DNA of 64,000 nt from Flavobacterium tagetis (GTDB lineage: Bacteria; Bacteroidota; Bacteroidia; Flavobacteriales; Flavobacteriaceae), in the NCBI RefSeq assembly GCF_016735615.1, contig NZ_JAERSF010000005.1, positions 62,001 to 126,000 on the forward strand. The letters are read 5' to 3'. Position 1 is the stretch's first letter, and each line of letters opens with the position of its first letter. Below, in pieces: positions 33,504-42,863 of this stretch. Made by a program: the position numbers and the translations under genes. The notes beneath the pieces were generated by a model, which was given only the letters and a program-made list of their open reading frames with translations, had not been told where the DNA came from and ran no database searches.

Positions 33504-34982
33504 TTAATATGCCTTAGCAAAAAGCACTCTTTTAGACGATGGTTTCCCAGTAAACACACAGGTTCCCACCTCTTCAACAGCGTCCAAAGGGATGCAACGA
33601 ATTGTCGCTTTTGTCAATTCTTTTATCTTCTCTTCTGTCTCAGCAGTTCCATCCCAATGAGCAGATAAAAAGCCTCCTTTTCCTTCCAAAACTTCTTTAA
33701 ATTCCTCAAAACTATTTACTTCCGTAATATGAGTATTACGATAATCTAATGCTTTAGCAAATAAATCAGTTTGAATCTGTTCTAGAAGATCATTTACATG
33801 CTCAACGATTTTTTCGCTAGAAACAACTTCTTTTGTCAAATTATCTCGTCTTGCAACCTCAAAAGTTCCGTTTTCTAAATCTTTTGGACCAACCGCAATT
33901 CTAACAGGAACTCCTTTCAATTCCCACTCTGCAAATTTGAATCCTGGCTTTTGAGTTGTTCTGTCATCAAATTTAACCGTGATTTTTAATTTTCTCAATT
34001 TAGCCGTCAAATCTTTAACTGCTTCTGTAATTTGAGCTAATTGTTCATCGGTCTTATATATAGGCACAATAACCACTTGAATTGGAGCCAAATTTGGTGG
34101 CAACACCAATCCTTGATCATCAGAATGTGTCATAATCAAAGCCCCCATCAAACGAGTAGACACTCCCCAAGAAGTTCCCCATACGTGTTCTTGTTTTCCT
34201 TCAGCGTTAGCAAATTTAACATCAAATGCTTTTGCAAAGTTTTGCCCTAAGAAGTGAGATGTACCAGCCTGCAATGCTTTTCCGTCTTGCATTAAAGCTT
34301 CAATACAATATGTCTCATCTGCTCCAGCAAAACGTTCTGTTTCGGTTTTAAAACCTTTTACAACTGGAATTGCCATAAAGTTCTCAGCAAAATCAGCATA
34401 AACATTCATCATTTTTTCAGACTCCTCAATAGCTTCTGCTTTTGTAGCGTGAGCAGTGTGCCCTTCCTGCCATAAAAACTCAGCAGTTCTTAAAAACAAA
34501 CGCGTACGCATTTCCCAACGAACCACATTTGCCCATTGATTAATCAACAAAGGTAAATCTCTATAAGACTGAACCCATCCTTTATAAGTAGACCAAATAA
34601 TAGCTTCACTTGTTGGACGAACGATAAGTTCCTCCTCTAATCTTGCATTCGGATCAACCATTAATTTCCCAGGTCTTTCCTCATCATTTTTCAATCTGTA
34701 GTGCGTTACAACTGCACATTCTTTTGCAAATCCTTCCGCATTCTTCTCCTCCGCCTCAAACATGCTTTTTGGTACAAACAATGGGAAGTAAGCATTTTGA
34801 TGTCCAGTCTCTTTGAACATACGATCTAATTCAGCCTGCATTTTTTCCCAAATAGCATATCCGTATGGCTTTATTACCATACAACCTCTAACTCCTGAAT
34901 TTTCAGCTAGATCTGCTTTTACAACCAGTTCGTTATACCATTTCGAATAATCTTCTGATCTTGTAGTAAGGTTCTTACTCAT
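33504..34982 (-). CDS. proS: Prolyl-tRNA synthetase, type 3
   Basis: 492 residues, the short archaeal/eukaryote-like ProRS form found in Bacteroidota, without the bacterial editing insertion. Class II motifs: motif 1 region [19 protein letters not shown], motif 2 [24 protein letters not shown], motif 3 [17 protein letters not shown]. The anticodon-binding domain follows (about 280-380), then a C-terminal zinc-type domain ending in Tyr as in type 3 enzymes. Charges tRNA-Pro in the cytoplasm. Single gene near two tRNA-Glu genes and rpsT. Confidence 0.96.
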   Translation of the reverse strand: MSKNLTTRSEDYSKWYNELVVKADLAENSGVRGCMVIKPYGYAIWEKMQAELDRMFKETGHQNAYFPLFVPKSMFEAEEKNAEGFAKECAVVTHYRLKNDEERPGKLMVDPNARLEEELIVRPTSEAIIWSTYKGWVQSYRDLPLLINQWANVVRWEMRTRLFLRTAEFLWQEGHTAHATKAEAIEESEKMMNVYADFAENFMAIPVVKGFKTETERFAGADETYCIEALMQDGKALQAGTSHFLGQNFAKAFDVKFANAEGKQEHVWGTSWGVSTRLMGALIMTHSDDQGLVLPPNLAPIQVVIVPIYKTDEQLAQITEAVKDLTAKLRKLKITVKFDDRTTQKPGFKFAEWELKGVPVRIAVGPKDLENGTFEVARRDNLTKEVVSSEKIVEHVNDLLEQIQTDLFAKALDYRNTHITEVNSFEEFKEVLEGKGGFLSAHWDGTAETEEKIKELTKATIRCIPLDAVEEVGTCVFTGKPSSKRVLFAKAY

Positions 34983-35046
34983 ATTATATATTTTGGCACA
35001 AATTTTGTTTTATACAATTTTAACTAAATAGTTTGACAAAACTAAC

Positions 35047-35054
35047 TAATTTTG
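35047..35054 (+). promoter_or_regulatory. -7 promoter box (TAATTTTG) for the low-complexity lipoprotein
   Basis: TAnnTTTG match 30 bp upstream of the ATG at 35085; no TTG at the usual spacing. Confidence 0.45.
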
Positions 35055-35084
35055 TAATGTGCAACAATAAAAAACACCACAGAT

Positions 35085-36101
35085 ATGAAAACTTACCTTT
35101 CACTCCGCCAAAACTCTAATCATTTTTACTTAATTGGATTATTGAGTTTATTGCTAGCATCGTGTGGTTCTTACCAAAACTCCTCTTATTACGATAATGA
35201 TGGTGTTTATGGTGGCTCATCTGTAAAATATGCGCAAACTACTGGTACAAACAACCAATACAAAGAATATTTCAGATCACTACAAGATGACAATCAGTCA
35301 ACTGAAATTTTTACTGATGTTGATAATTACACTAATTATTCAGATAGCACTCAAACCGCTTCAACAGGTTATCCAGCTTGGGGAAGTAGCAGTTCTGACG
35401 TTTCTGTAAGCTTCTACACTACTCCAACATGGTCATTCGGATTTGGATGGGGCTATCCTTATTATGGATACGGCTATTACGGATGGGGCTACCCTTATTA
35501 CGGTTGGGGATACCCAGGATATTACCCAGGTTGGGGTTATCCAGGATGGGGATATCCATATTATGGCTACAACTACTCTTATAACTATGGAAGAAGGGGT
35601 TCTGCTGGCTATTATGGAGACAGAAACTATGCTTACAACAGAAATTACAGCACTAATAGAGGATACACAACCAATAGAAACTATACCACTAACAGAGGAT
35701 ATACCACTAATAGAGGATATACCACTAATAGAGGAGATTACACAACAAACAGAAATTATACCACAAACAGATCTAACAGCTATACTGATTTTAGAAGGAC
35801 CTCTACTTTAAACAGAGGAACCTCTAGTCCAACATTTACAAATAGAGGAAATTACAATAACGGTTCTAATTACAACTATAGCAACAGAAGATCTTATAAT
35901 AATAGCGGAAATACCACAACAAATAGATCTTACACGCCTAGCAACAGCAGTAGCCCATCAAGAAGCTACACTCCTAGCAATAGTGGCTCTTCAAGAAGCT
36001 ACTCTCCTAGTAATGGTGGCGGTGGCGGTTCTAGATCATACAGCGGCGGCGGTGGCGGTGGCGGAATGAGATCTGGCGGAGGTGGCGGAGGAAGAAGATA
36101 A
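35085..36101 (+). CDS. Low-complexity surface lipoprotein (Gly/Tyr/Trp, TTNR and Gly repeats)
   Basis: 338 residues. Lipobox LLLASC, Cys27. Residues about 28-115 are ordinary Ser/Tyr-rich sequence, then comes a block of about 40 residues of GYPYYGWGYPGYYPGWGYP type, then tandem GYTTNR/NYTTNR copies (about 190-235), then Asn/Ser-Arg-Tyr repeats (SRSYTPSNSG), and a Gly-rich tail SYSGGGGGGGMRSGGG ending RR. There is no enzyme-like domain. Aromatic-glycine and glycine-arginine tracts resemble adhesive, amyloid-like or phase-separating proteins; this is an inference. The FadL-type gene follows 42 bp later. Confidence 0.75.
   Translation: MKTYLSLRQNSNHFYLIGLLSLLLASCGSYQNSSYYDNDGVYGGSSVKYAQTTGTNNQYKEYFRSLQDDNQSTEIFTDVDNYTNYSDSTQTASTGYPAWGSSSSDVSVSFYTTPTWSFGFGWGYPYYGYGYYGWGYPYYGWGYPGYYPGWGYPGWGYPYYGYNYSYNYGRRGSAGYYGDRNYAYNRNYSTNRGYTTNRNYTTNRGYTTNRGYTTNRGDYTTNRNYTTNRSNSYTDFRRTSTLNRGTSSPTFTNRGNYNNGSNYNYSNRRSYNNSGNTTTNRSYTPSNSSSPSRSYTPSNSGSSRSYSPSNGGGGGSRSYSGGGGGGGMRSGGGGGGRR
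35673..35737 (+). repeat. Short tandem DNA repeats coding TTNRGY units
   Basis: About three near-identical 18 bp units (TATACCACTAATAGAGGA) follow each other, with further diverged copies on either side. Such exact copies allow slippage and length change of the protein. Confidence 0.7.
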
Positions 36102-36143
36102 TCTTTCCTCAGTCCATTTAAATTCGAACTAAAACTTATCAAA

Positions 36144-37727
36144 ATGAAAAAAATACTTTTCCTATTTATAACAGGACTAACTGTCAGCGCGTCATATTCA
36201 CAAGAGGTTTCAGATGCCTTACGTTATTCTCAAGAAAATCTTACTGGAACTGCACGTTATAGAGCCATGAGCGGCGCCTTTGGAGCTGTAGGTGGAGACA
36301 TCTCCGCTTTAAGCGTTAACCCAGCTGGATCTGCAATCTTCAATAGCAATCAAGTTGGAATATCTTTTAGCAATCAAAATATCAAAAACAATTCTAATTA
36401 TTTCGGCACTCAGACTTCAGACAAAGAAAACTCCTTTATCTTAAATCAAGCTGGAGGTGTTTTTGTATTTAAAAACCATAACCCTAATATAGGTTGGAAT
36501 AAAATTTCAATTGGGGCAACTTATGAGAATACCAACAATTTCAACAATGAAGTTTTTTCTGCAGGAACAAACCTTAACCATTCGGTTGACGCGTATTTTT
36601 TAGATTATGCAAATTACAGCAATGGAGGAGCACCAGTTCCACATCAACTTGTCAATACTCTACCCAACGAAACTATAACCGACTTATATCAGCATCTAGG
36701 GTCTAATTTCCCAAATGCACAATATCCAAACCTAAGTGGTTTTTCAGCTCAACAAGCTTTATTAGGATATCAAGGATATATTATGAATATTGATGATGTT
36801 AATAATCCTAATAGCACTTATTCAACAAATGTCCCAAAAGGCCAAAATACAAACTATTACCAAACTAACGATATTTACTCAAGAGGCTATAATAGTAAAG
36901 TAAGCTTCAATATCGCCACATCTTATAAAGATCGACTATATTTAGGAGCAAATTTAAATGTTCATGTCACAGATTATAGGAGATCAACAAGTTTTTACGA
37001 AACCAACAATGGTGTGCTCACATCAAACGAAACAATATCAAGCATAAGATTCAATAATGATTTATATACTTATGGAAATGGTTTTTCTTTCCAACTTGGA
37101 GCAATCGGAAAAGTAACTGACAATTTTAGACTGGGTGTAGCATACGAATCTAACACTTGGTATGAATTGTACGATGAGCTTTCACAAAGTCTATACACAA
37201 CGAGACAAGCTGCAGGCGGACCAATTGTCAATGCTAATGTAGCTCCTAATGTAGTAAACGTATATGAATCTTATACTTTACAAACACCTGATAGATGGAC
37301 TTTTAGTGCTGCCTATATTTTTGGAAAATCAGGATTATTAAGTATTGATTACGGAATAAGAAATTACGGAAACGCTAAATTCAAACCAAGCAATGCGGGC
37401 TTTGGTGGCATTAACAATGAGATAAACAATAGCCTAACGAGTGCTGGAGAGTTACGTATTGGTGCTGAATACAAAGTCAAACAATTAAGCTTAAGAGGCG
37501 GATACCGTTATGAAGGAAGCCCTTATAAAAATGGAATTACAGTTGGAGAATTAAACAGTTATTCTGCTGGTTTAGGTTATAATTTTGGATCTACAAAATT
37601 AGACTTGGCTTACTCTTATTTAGAAAGAGATTCAAATCAAGGTTTCTTTACAAGAGGATTCACTGACGAAGCTAACATTACTTCGAAATTAAACAACGTC
37701 ACTATGACTTTATTATTTGAATTGTAA
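36144..37727 (+). CDS. OmpP1/FadL/TodX-type outer-membrane protein
   Basis: 527 residues with a signal peptide (1-19, ending SYSQ). The start of the mature part (DALRYSQENLTGTARYRAMSGAFGAVGGDISALSVNPAGSA) is the N-terminal plug/hatch region typical for FadL-type transporters in Bacteroidota (often annotated hemin receptor or hydrocarbon transporter). The rest is a beta-barrel (YGNGFSFQLGAIGKV; LSLRGGYRYEGSPY), ending NVTMTLLFEL. Likely carries hydrophobic molecules through the outer membrane; the ligand is not known. Terminator hairpin 28 bp after the stop. Confidence 0.8.
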   Translation: MKKILFLFITGLTVSASYSQEVSDALRYSQENLTGTARYRAMSGAFGAVGGDISALSVNPAGSAIFNSNQVGISFSNQNIKNNSNYFGTQTSDKENSFILNQAGGVFVFKNHNPNIGWNKISIGATYENTNNFNNEVFSAGTNLNHSVDAYFLDYANYSNGGAPVPHQLVNTLPNETITDLYQHLGSNFPNAQYPNLSGFSAQQALLGYQGYIMNIDDVNNPNSTYSTNVPKGQNTNYYQTNDIYSRGYNSKVSFNIATSYKDRLYLGANLNVHVTDYRRSTSFYETNNGVLTSNETISSIRFNNDLYTYGNGFSFQLGAIGKVTDNFRLGVAYESNTWYELYDELSQSLYTTRQAAGGPIVNANVAPNVVNVYESYTLQTPDRWTFSAAYIFGKSGLLSIDYGIRNYGNAKFKPSNAGFGGINNEINNSLTSAGELRIGAEYKVKQLSLRGGYRYEGSPYKNGITVGELNSYSAGLGYNFGSTKLDLAYSYLERDSNQGFFTRGFTDEANITSKLNNVTMTLLFEL

Positions 37728-37755
37728 TTAAAAATCAAAATAGATGATTGAAATT

Positions 37756-37787
37756 TCCGTCAGGTTTTTCCTTGGCGGATTTTTTTT
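37756..37787 (+). terminator. Intrinsic terminator after the FadL-type gene
   Basis: Stem TCCGTCAGG / CCTTGGCGGA (37756-37779, one bulge and one G-T pair) followed by eight T. Confidence 0.75.
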
Positions 37788-37909
37788 ACTCTTTCAAAAA
37801 AGCACTTGTTTTAAATTCAACTCAAAAAGCACAAGTAACCAAACCTGTTAACTTCATAAAAAACAGCTAAAACAAACTGCAAACTAGTGTGGTTTGAATA
37901 AAAAAAGTG

Positions 37910-37917
37910 TAATTTTG
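37910..37917 (+). promoter_or_regulatory. -7 promoter box (TAATTTTG) for rimO
   Basis: TAnnTTTG match 19 bp upstream of the rimO ATG. A TTTG at 37893-37896 lies only 13 bp upstream, closer than the usual spacing. Confidence 0.5.
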
Positions 37918-37936
37918 CACTCCAATTTATAAAAGT

Positions 37937-39250
37937 ATGAGAACCAAGTCTTTAAAAAAGAACAAAATTAACGTAATCACTCTTGGGTGTTCAAAAAATG
38001 TTTATGATAGCGAAGTCCTAATGGGACAGCTTCGCGCAAATGGAAAAGAGGTTGAACATGAAGCTCCTGCAGAAAAAGAAGGAAACATTATTGTAATTAA
38101 TACTTGCGGATTTATTGATAATGCAAAAGCAGAATCTGTAAATATGATTTTGGAATATGCAGATAAAAAAGATAAAGGTCTTGTTGATAAAGTTTTTGTT
38201 ACAGGATGTTTGTCTGAACGTTACAGACCAGATTTAGAAAAAGAAATTCCAAACGTTGACCAATATTTCGGAACTACAGAATTACCTCAGCTATTAAAAG
38301 CTCTTGGAGCCGACTACAAACACGAATTACTTGGAGAACGTTTAACTACAACTCCAAAAAATTATGCGTATTTGAAAATTGCAGAAGGATGCGACAGACC
38401 TTGTAGTTTTTGTGCAATTCCATTAATGAGAGGTTCGCATGTTTCTCAGCCAATTGAAAAATTGGTTAAAGAAGCAGAAGGTTTAGCTAAAAATGGGGTT
38501 AAAGAATTAATCTTAATTGCTCAAGACTTAACTTATTACGGTCTTGATCTTTATAAAAAAAGAAATCTTGCAGAATTACTAGAAGCTTTAGTAAAAGTAG
38601 AAGGAATTGAGTGGATTCGTTTACACTATGCCTTCCCTACTGGTTTCCCTATGGATGTTTTGGAAGTAATGAAACGCGAACCTAAAATCTGTAATTATAT
38701 AGATATTCCGCTACAGCATATTTCTGATTCGATTTTAAAATCAATGCGTCGCGGAACAACTCAGGCAAAAACAACTCAATTATTAAAAGATTTCCGCGCT
38801 GCAGTTCCTGGAATGGCAATTAGAACTACTCTTATTGTTGGTTATCCTGGCGAAACTCAAGAAGATTTTGAAATTTTGAAAGATTTTGTTCAGGAAATGA
38901 AATTTGACAGAATGGGATGTTTTGCCTATTCTCATGAAGAAAATACTCATGCTTATTTATTGGAAGATGACGTTCCAGATGATGTAAAACAAGCTAGAGC
39001 AAACGAAATTATGGAATTGCAATCTCAAATTTCTTGGGATTTGAATCAAGAAAAAGTAGGTAAAGTATATAAATGCATCATTGACAGAAAAGAAGGCGCT
39101 CACTTTGTTGGACGTACAGAATTTGACAGTCCAGATGTTGACAACGAAGTTCTAATTGATGCTTCTAAACATTATGTAAAAACAGGAGAATTTGTTAATA
39201 TCAAGATAATTGAAGCAACAGAATTTGATTTATACGGGGAACCTGCTTAA
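37937..39250 (+). CDS. rimO: Ribosomal protein S12 methylthiotransferase RimO
   Basis: 437 residues, usual length. N-terminal UPF0004 cluster cysteines Cys18 (TLGCSKNVYDSE), Cys57 (INTCGF) and Cys91 (VTGCLSER); radical-SAM motif CDRPCSFC with Cys152, Cys156 and Cys159; C-terminal TRAM domain (VGKVYKCIIDRKEGAHFVGRTEFDSPDVD). RimO attaches a methylthio group to an aspartate of S12 using two iron-sulfur clusters. The LGCSKNxxDSE start separates RimO from MiaB. Followed by two small exported-protein genes on the same strand. Confidence 0.95.
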   Translation: MRTKSLKKNKINVITLGCSKNVYDSEVLMGQLRANGKEVEHEAPAEKEGNIIVINTCGFIDNAKAESVNMILEYADKKDKGLVDKVFVTGCLSERYRPDLEKEIPNVDQYFGTTELPQLLKALGADYKHELLGERLTTTPKNYAYLKIAEGCDRPCSFCAIPLMRGSHVSQPIEKLVKEAEGLAKNGVKELILIAQDLTYYGLDLYKKRNLAELLEALVKVEGIEWIRLHYAFPTGFPMDVLEVMKREPKICNYIDIPLQHISDSILKSMRRGTTQAKTTQLLKDFRAAVPGMAIRTTLIVGYPGETQEDFEILKDFVQEMKFDRMGCFAYSHEENTHAYLLEDDVPDDVKQARANEIMELQSQISWDLNQEKVGKVYKCIIDRKEGAHFVGRTEFDSPDVDNEVLIDASKHYVKTGEFVNIKIIEATEFDLYGEPA

Positions 39251-39292
39251 ATTTACGCTGAACTATTGTTAATCACAGATAAAAATACTTTT

Positions 39293-39847
39293 ATGAAACC
39301 TTTTCAAACTTTATTTATTTTAGTTTTTGGCTTATTCACCTTTACTGTTTCTGCTCAATATGGAGGATACAATAATGGCTACGGTAACGGTTATGGCAAT
39401 GGTTACGGAAGAGGAGGCGGAATGGGCATGGACAGAAGCATGATGGCAGGACAGCAACAGGGCTCACAAAGCAAACCTAAGGAAACTCCACCTGAGGAAA
39501 CTGCAGCATATATTGTTGAACAAATGAAACCGCAGGTAAATCTAGATGAATTACAAGCAATTGCAATAGCAAATGTTTTGGCAGATAGCGTAAGAGAACA
39601 AGGGATTTTATTAAAAAACGAAAGCAGCAGTCAAGATCAAAAAATTGAACAAATAAAAGCTTTGCGCGAAAGTACTGACAAAAAAATTACTGCTTTTTTA
39701 AATCCTGATCAAGTTGAAAAGTATAAAACTTTTATGGATACTTTAAAAGAAGTAAAAAAGACCAAATCAAAAAAGAAAAAAGAGAAAGATTCTAAAGAAG
39801 ATTCAAAAGAAGTAAAAGAGACCCCAGATACGAAAATATCAGAATAA
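39293..39847 (+). CDS. Exported protein, glycine-tyrosine segment and charged helical C-terminus
   Basis: 184 residues from ATG 39293 (a TTG at 39266 in the same frame would put 9 residues before the signal peptide and is unlikely). Signal peptide ends VSAQ. Then a GYGNGYGNGYGRGGGMGM segment, a helical part (TAAYIVEQMKPQVNLDELQAIAIANVLADSV ... KITAFLNPDQVEKYKTFMDTL) whose L-N-x-x-Q-x-x-K-Y pattern is like Spy/CpxP- or LTXXQ-type periplasmic helical proteins, and a Lys/Glu-rich tail. The family assignment is weak. It lies between rimO and an amidase gene, 28 bp before the latter. Confidence 0.65.
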   Translation: MKPFQTLFILVFGLFTFTVSAQYGGYNNGYGNGYGNGYGRGGGMGMDRSMMAGQQQGSQSKPKETPPEETAAYIVEQMKPQVNLDELQAIAIANVLADSVREQGILLKNESSSQDQKIEQIKALRESTDKKITAFLNPDQVEKYKTFMDTLKEVKKTKSKKKKEKDSKEDSKEVKETPDTKISE

Positions 39848-39875
39848 TCGTTATTAACTTATAAAACAACGAATT

Positions 39876-40781
39876 ATGACAAAAAAACATTTTTGTTATC
39901 TGATTTTAGCTGTCATTGTCAGTGCTTGTTCTACAAATCCGTACAAGAATACTGAAAAAGCTTATGATCAGCAGCTAAAAAATTTGGAAAACCAGATTAC
40001 AAGTAAAGAAGCCAAACCAATTCCGGCAGTTTCACCTGTTGTTATTGACACTTCGTATGCGCAGCAGCTGAGAATTGTAAAAGATACTTTATCTAAAACA
40101 AATTCGACTTATTTACAAAACGGAATTAATACAGAATGGATTGGTACTGTAAATTTCAATTTAAGAAAACCAAGTTTTGTTATTATTCACCATACAGCTC
40201 AAGATTCTCTTCAGCAGACAATCAATACTTTTACAAAAACCAAGACTCAGGTAAGTGCTCACTACATCATTTCTGAAAATGGAAAAGTAGTACAAATGCT
40301 GAATGATTATTTAAGAGCTTGGCATGCTGGAAATTCTACTTGGGGAAAAACAACAGATTTAAACTCTTGTTCTATCGGAATTGAGTTAGACAATAACGGA
40401 TTTAAGCCTTTTACGGAAGCTCAAATTAGCAGTTTAGTCGCTTTGTTGACCAAATTAAAAAAGGATTACAATATTCCGACACAAAACTTTTTAGGTCACG
40501 CAGATATTGCCCCTGGAAGAAAACAAGATCCAAGCGCCTTATTTCCATGGAAAACCCTAGCAGAAAAAGGATTTGGAATCTGGCCAGACGAAGTCTTAGA
40601 ACCTGCTCCGTTTGATTTTAAAATTGAACCTGCTTTAAGAATTATTGGTTACAACACAAAAAATCTAACCGCAGCAATTCAAGCATTTAAACTGCATTAT
40701 ATTCAAACCGACGCAACTTCAGTTTTAGACAGAAAAACAATTGATGCTATTTATTCGATTTATAAAAAGCAAGTCCAATAA
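39876..40781 (+). CDS. N-acetylmuramoyl-L-alanine amidase, lipoprotein (AmpD/amidase_2 type)
   Basis: 301 residues. Lipobox VSAC, Cys18. A helical spacer (about 25-95) leads to an amidase_2 domain (about 98-230) with zinc ligands His105 (FVIIHHTAQ), His208 and Asp218 (FLGHADIAPGRKQDP) and the catalytic-lysine position Lys216. The substrate should be peptidoglycan: it cleaves the amide between MurNAc and L-alanine in the periplasm or at the cell surface. The C-terminal 70 residues (about 232-301) are a peptidoglycan-binding-like helical part. Last gene after rimO; ends at a strong terminator. Confidence 0.88.
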   Translation: MTKKHFCYLILAVIVSACSTNPYKNTEKAYDQQLKNLENQITSKEAKPIPAVSPVVIDTSYAQQLRIVKDTLSKTNSTYLQNGINTEWIGTVNFNLRKPSFVIIHHTAQDSLQQTINTFTKTKTQVSAHYIISENGKVVQMLNDYLRAWHAGNSTWGKTTDLNSCSIGIELDNNGFKPFTEAQISSLVALLTKLKKDYNIPTQNFLGHADIAPGRKQDPSALFPWKTLAEKGFGIWPDEVLEPAPFDFKIEPALRIIGYNTKNLTAAIQAFKLHYIQTDATSVLDRKTIDAIYSIYKKQVQ

Positions 40782-40803
40782 ATAAAGATCTATTTCAAAA
40801 TAT

Positions 40804-40843
40804 AAAACGCATTTCTAGATAATTTAGAAATGCGTTTTTTTTA
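40804..40843 (+). terminator. Intrinsic terminator after the amidase gene
   Basis: Stem AAAACGCATTTCTA (40804-40817) / 40825-40838 with seven-base loop and T run. Confidence 0.88.
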
Positions 40844-41013
40844 TTTAAAGCGTATCCCGAATACAATTAAAATTAATCACCACCCAATTAATAATTGACA
40901 GCTAATAACCCTGCATATATAAAAAGAGGCACTCTTGTACTTCTCTACAATCCTATTAATAAAAAATGTACAAACATATTTGCACCATATACTGATAATT
41001 CATAATTACATAA
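40844..41013. other. Intergenic sequence with nothing recognised
   Basis: AT-rich sequence between two terminators (total gap between coding regions 303 bp). No open frame of note, no repeat and no promoter match was seen. Confidence 0.6.
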
Positions 41014-41053
41014 AGTAAAAAAGCTGCCAAAACATTAATATGTTTCGACAGCT
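41014..41053 (-). terminator. Intrinsic terminator of the porin-like gene
   Basis: Minus-strand stem of 14 pairs (arms 41022-41035 and 41040-41053, two G-T pairs, loop of four) followed by a T-rich run. Confidence 0.8.
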
Positions 41054-41084
41054 CCAAAAAAAAAAAAAATATCAATCTTTATCT

Positions 41085-42176
41085 CTAGAAAGAGTATGTT
41101 GTTGCAATTAAACCATAGAAGCTTCCTCCTGTTGGCAATGCATTTTTATCTAAAAATATATCTTCAGAAGCCGCATCGTATCTTAGCTCAGGAATTATAG
41201 TAAGTTTTCCAACTTTGTAGTTTAAAGAAATTGTGTTAGCAAATACATTTGATCCTGCTAAAGTTCCTAAACTTGGAGCTGCATCTTTAGCATCAAAATA
41301 TTCTATTCTGTAAGCCAAAAGCAATGCTGGATTGAAAGTATAATTAGCATATCCTACCAAAGAAAACCAATCTCCATCTAAATTACTATCAAAATCATTT
41401 GTTGTTTTAGCATAAGTCGCATTTAACCCAAGTGCAAAACTATCACTAATTGTCTTAGATGCTGTCAAATCAAACTGTGTTTTATTTTCATCTGAAACTG
41501 GAATTGTACTTCCCGGTATCGGGTTAGTACTTCCTGTTGTAAAATTCAAATAAGCACTTCCTGTATCTCCAATATATCCTACTTGTCCAATGAACGTTTT
41601 TTGATACGAACCTGCATCCATAGCCGATTTGAAGTCTGTTGGGTTGGTTAATCCTAACATAGCTGTAAATTTACCAGAAGTATATTGCGCTTTAACCCCC
41701 GTATTAAAAAATGGTCCGTAAGAAAACGCATAAGACATACTATAGTTTTTGTTATCTACTGCATCTAATACTTCATAACCGATATGAGTTCCGAAACTAC
41801 CTGCTACTACTTTAAATTCATCAGTCAAATTGTATGTGAAAAATAATTGTTTAATCATAAATTTTGCGCTCGCATCTTTATCTGGTGTTTCATTATATGA
41901 AAATTCTGCTGCTCTTTTTCCGAAACCTAAGTCTACAAAAACAGAAGCTTTTCCAAAAGTATGACCCGCTTCGATCGATGCCATTCCTAATTCGAATGAA
42001 TTCTGTGAGTTGGTAAAGCTCGTTAATCCATTCATTTGTTTTGAAAAATCATATTTATAGTACGCATCTGCAGAACCTCCCCATGTGGTTGCTGGGGGAG
42101 CTGCTGCTTCCTCTTCTTGGGCAAAGGCAAAAGAACTAGTTAACATCGCGGCTAAAATGTGAAATGCTTTTTTCAT
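41085..42176 (-). CDS. Outer-membrane beta-barrel porin-like protein (BBP2/OmpL-like)
   Basis: 363 residues with a signal peptide (1-20, ending AFAQ), a short EEEAAAPPAT linker, then a barrel: repeated aromatic strands such as WGGSADAYYKYDFSKQ, FTYNLTDEFKVVAGSFGTHIGYEVLDAV and YDAASEDIFL, ending in Phe (GLIATTYSF), the normal barrel-assembly signal. It matches the putative beta-barrel porin-2 family, frequent in Flavobacteria; some family members sit next to ammonium transport or carbon-stress genes, but here no such neighbour is present. The solute is unknown. The gene stands alone between a terminator and a 687 bp gap. Confidence 0.8.
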   Translation of the reverse strand: MKKAFHILAAMLTSSFAFAQEEEAAAPPATTWGGSADAYYKYDFSKQMNGLTSFTNSQNSFELGMASIEAGHTFGKASVFVDLGFGKRAAEFSYNETPDKDASAKFMIKQLFFTYNLTDEFKVVAGSFGTHIGYEVLDAVDNKNYSMSYAFSYGPFFNTGVKAQYTSGKFTAMLGLTNPTDFKSAMDAGSYQKTFIGQVGYIGDTGSAYLNFTTGSTNPIPGSTIPVSDENKTQFDLTASKTISDSFALGLNATYAKTTNDFDSNLDGDWFSLVGYANYTFNPALLLAYRIEYFDAKDAAPSLGTLAGSNVFANTISLNYKVGKLTIIPELRYDAASEDIFLDKNALPTGGSFYGLIATTYSF

Positions 42177-42863
42177 GTTTTAATTTGGTTTTTAGTTATT
42201 AATTGATTCTGGTTAGTTAATCTTTTATATATCTATTTAATAGTATAAGTCATTTCTAAAACCTTTCATGCGCCCTTCAAATCATCATCATTTTCATTAG
42301 CGAATTTATTAACTTTTGTATGAGTAGAATAATTCAAAAGTGCTTTTTTGACGTTTTAGACGAAGAATTATGGATTACAAAAATTAAGTCACCAATAATC
42401 GTTATTTGATATTTATAGATAAACGTTTTTGAAAATTCAATAACAAAATTTTAACCTATTCAATCATTTTTATATAGTTAAAAGCAAAAAATACTACAAA
42501 AACAAGAAATAATTCAATAAAAAATAAAATTAAAAAACAACAACCCCTATTTTTTATAGGGGTAAAATAAAAACATTAAAAAATTACAAATATTTAAAAC
42601 CCATATAAAACAAACATCCACACACCTTTTCACTTCAAATAAATTCTTACAAAAAACACATTACACAAAAGACTATTCTGCACTATAAACCTCATCTCGT
42701 TTTTTCAAAAAAAGAGAGATAAAAAGATTTTTATTTGTATACCTAATAAAGGTTACCGAAATTATATTTCATCACATATTTGCATAAAAAAAGACGCACC
42801 TTTCAGTACGTCCTTTTTATAAAATTTTATTAAAAACAAATCTTTAAAATCTTTTTTATGATT
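42177..42863. other. 687 bp AT-rich gap with one small hairpin
   Basis: The longest gap without a gene in the window. It should carry the promoter of the porin-like gene, but I find no clear TAnnTTTG box for it. A perfect 8 bp hairpin ACCCCTAT-TTTTT-ATAGGGGT lies at 42543-42563, and the terminator of the GH5 gene is at the right end. No open frame above 40 codons of credible composition was seen. Confidence 0.6.
42785..42816 (-). terminator. Intrinsic terminator ending the leftward mannan operon
   Basis: Minus-strand stem GACGTAC / GTGCGTC (one G-T pair, loop TGAAAG) followed by seven T. Confidence 0.8.

Noticed and set aside
35443-35811. 122-codon frame (Ile/Thr/Asp-rich) within the low-complexity lipoprotein gene
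   Set aside because: Frame-shifted reading of the Gly-Tyr and TTNR repeats; it lacks a start context and the other frame has the lipobox and normal codon use.
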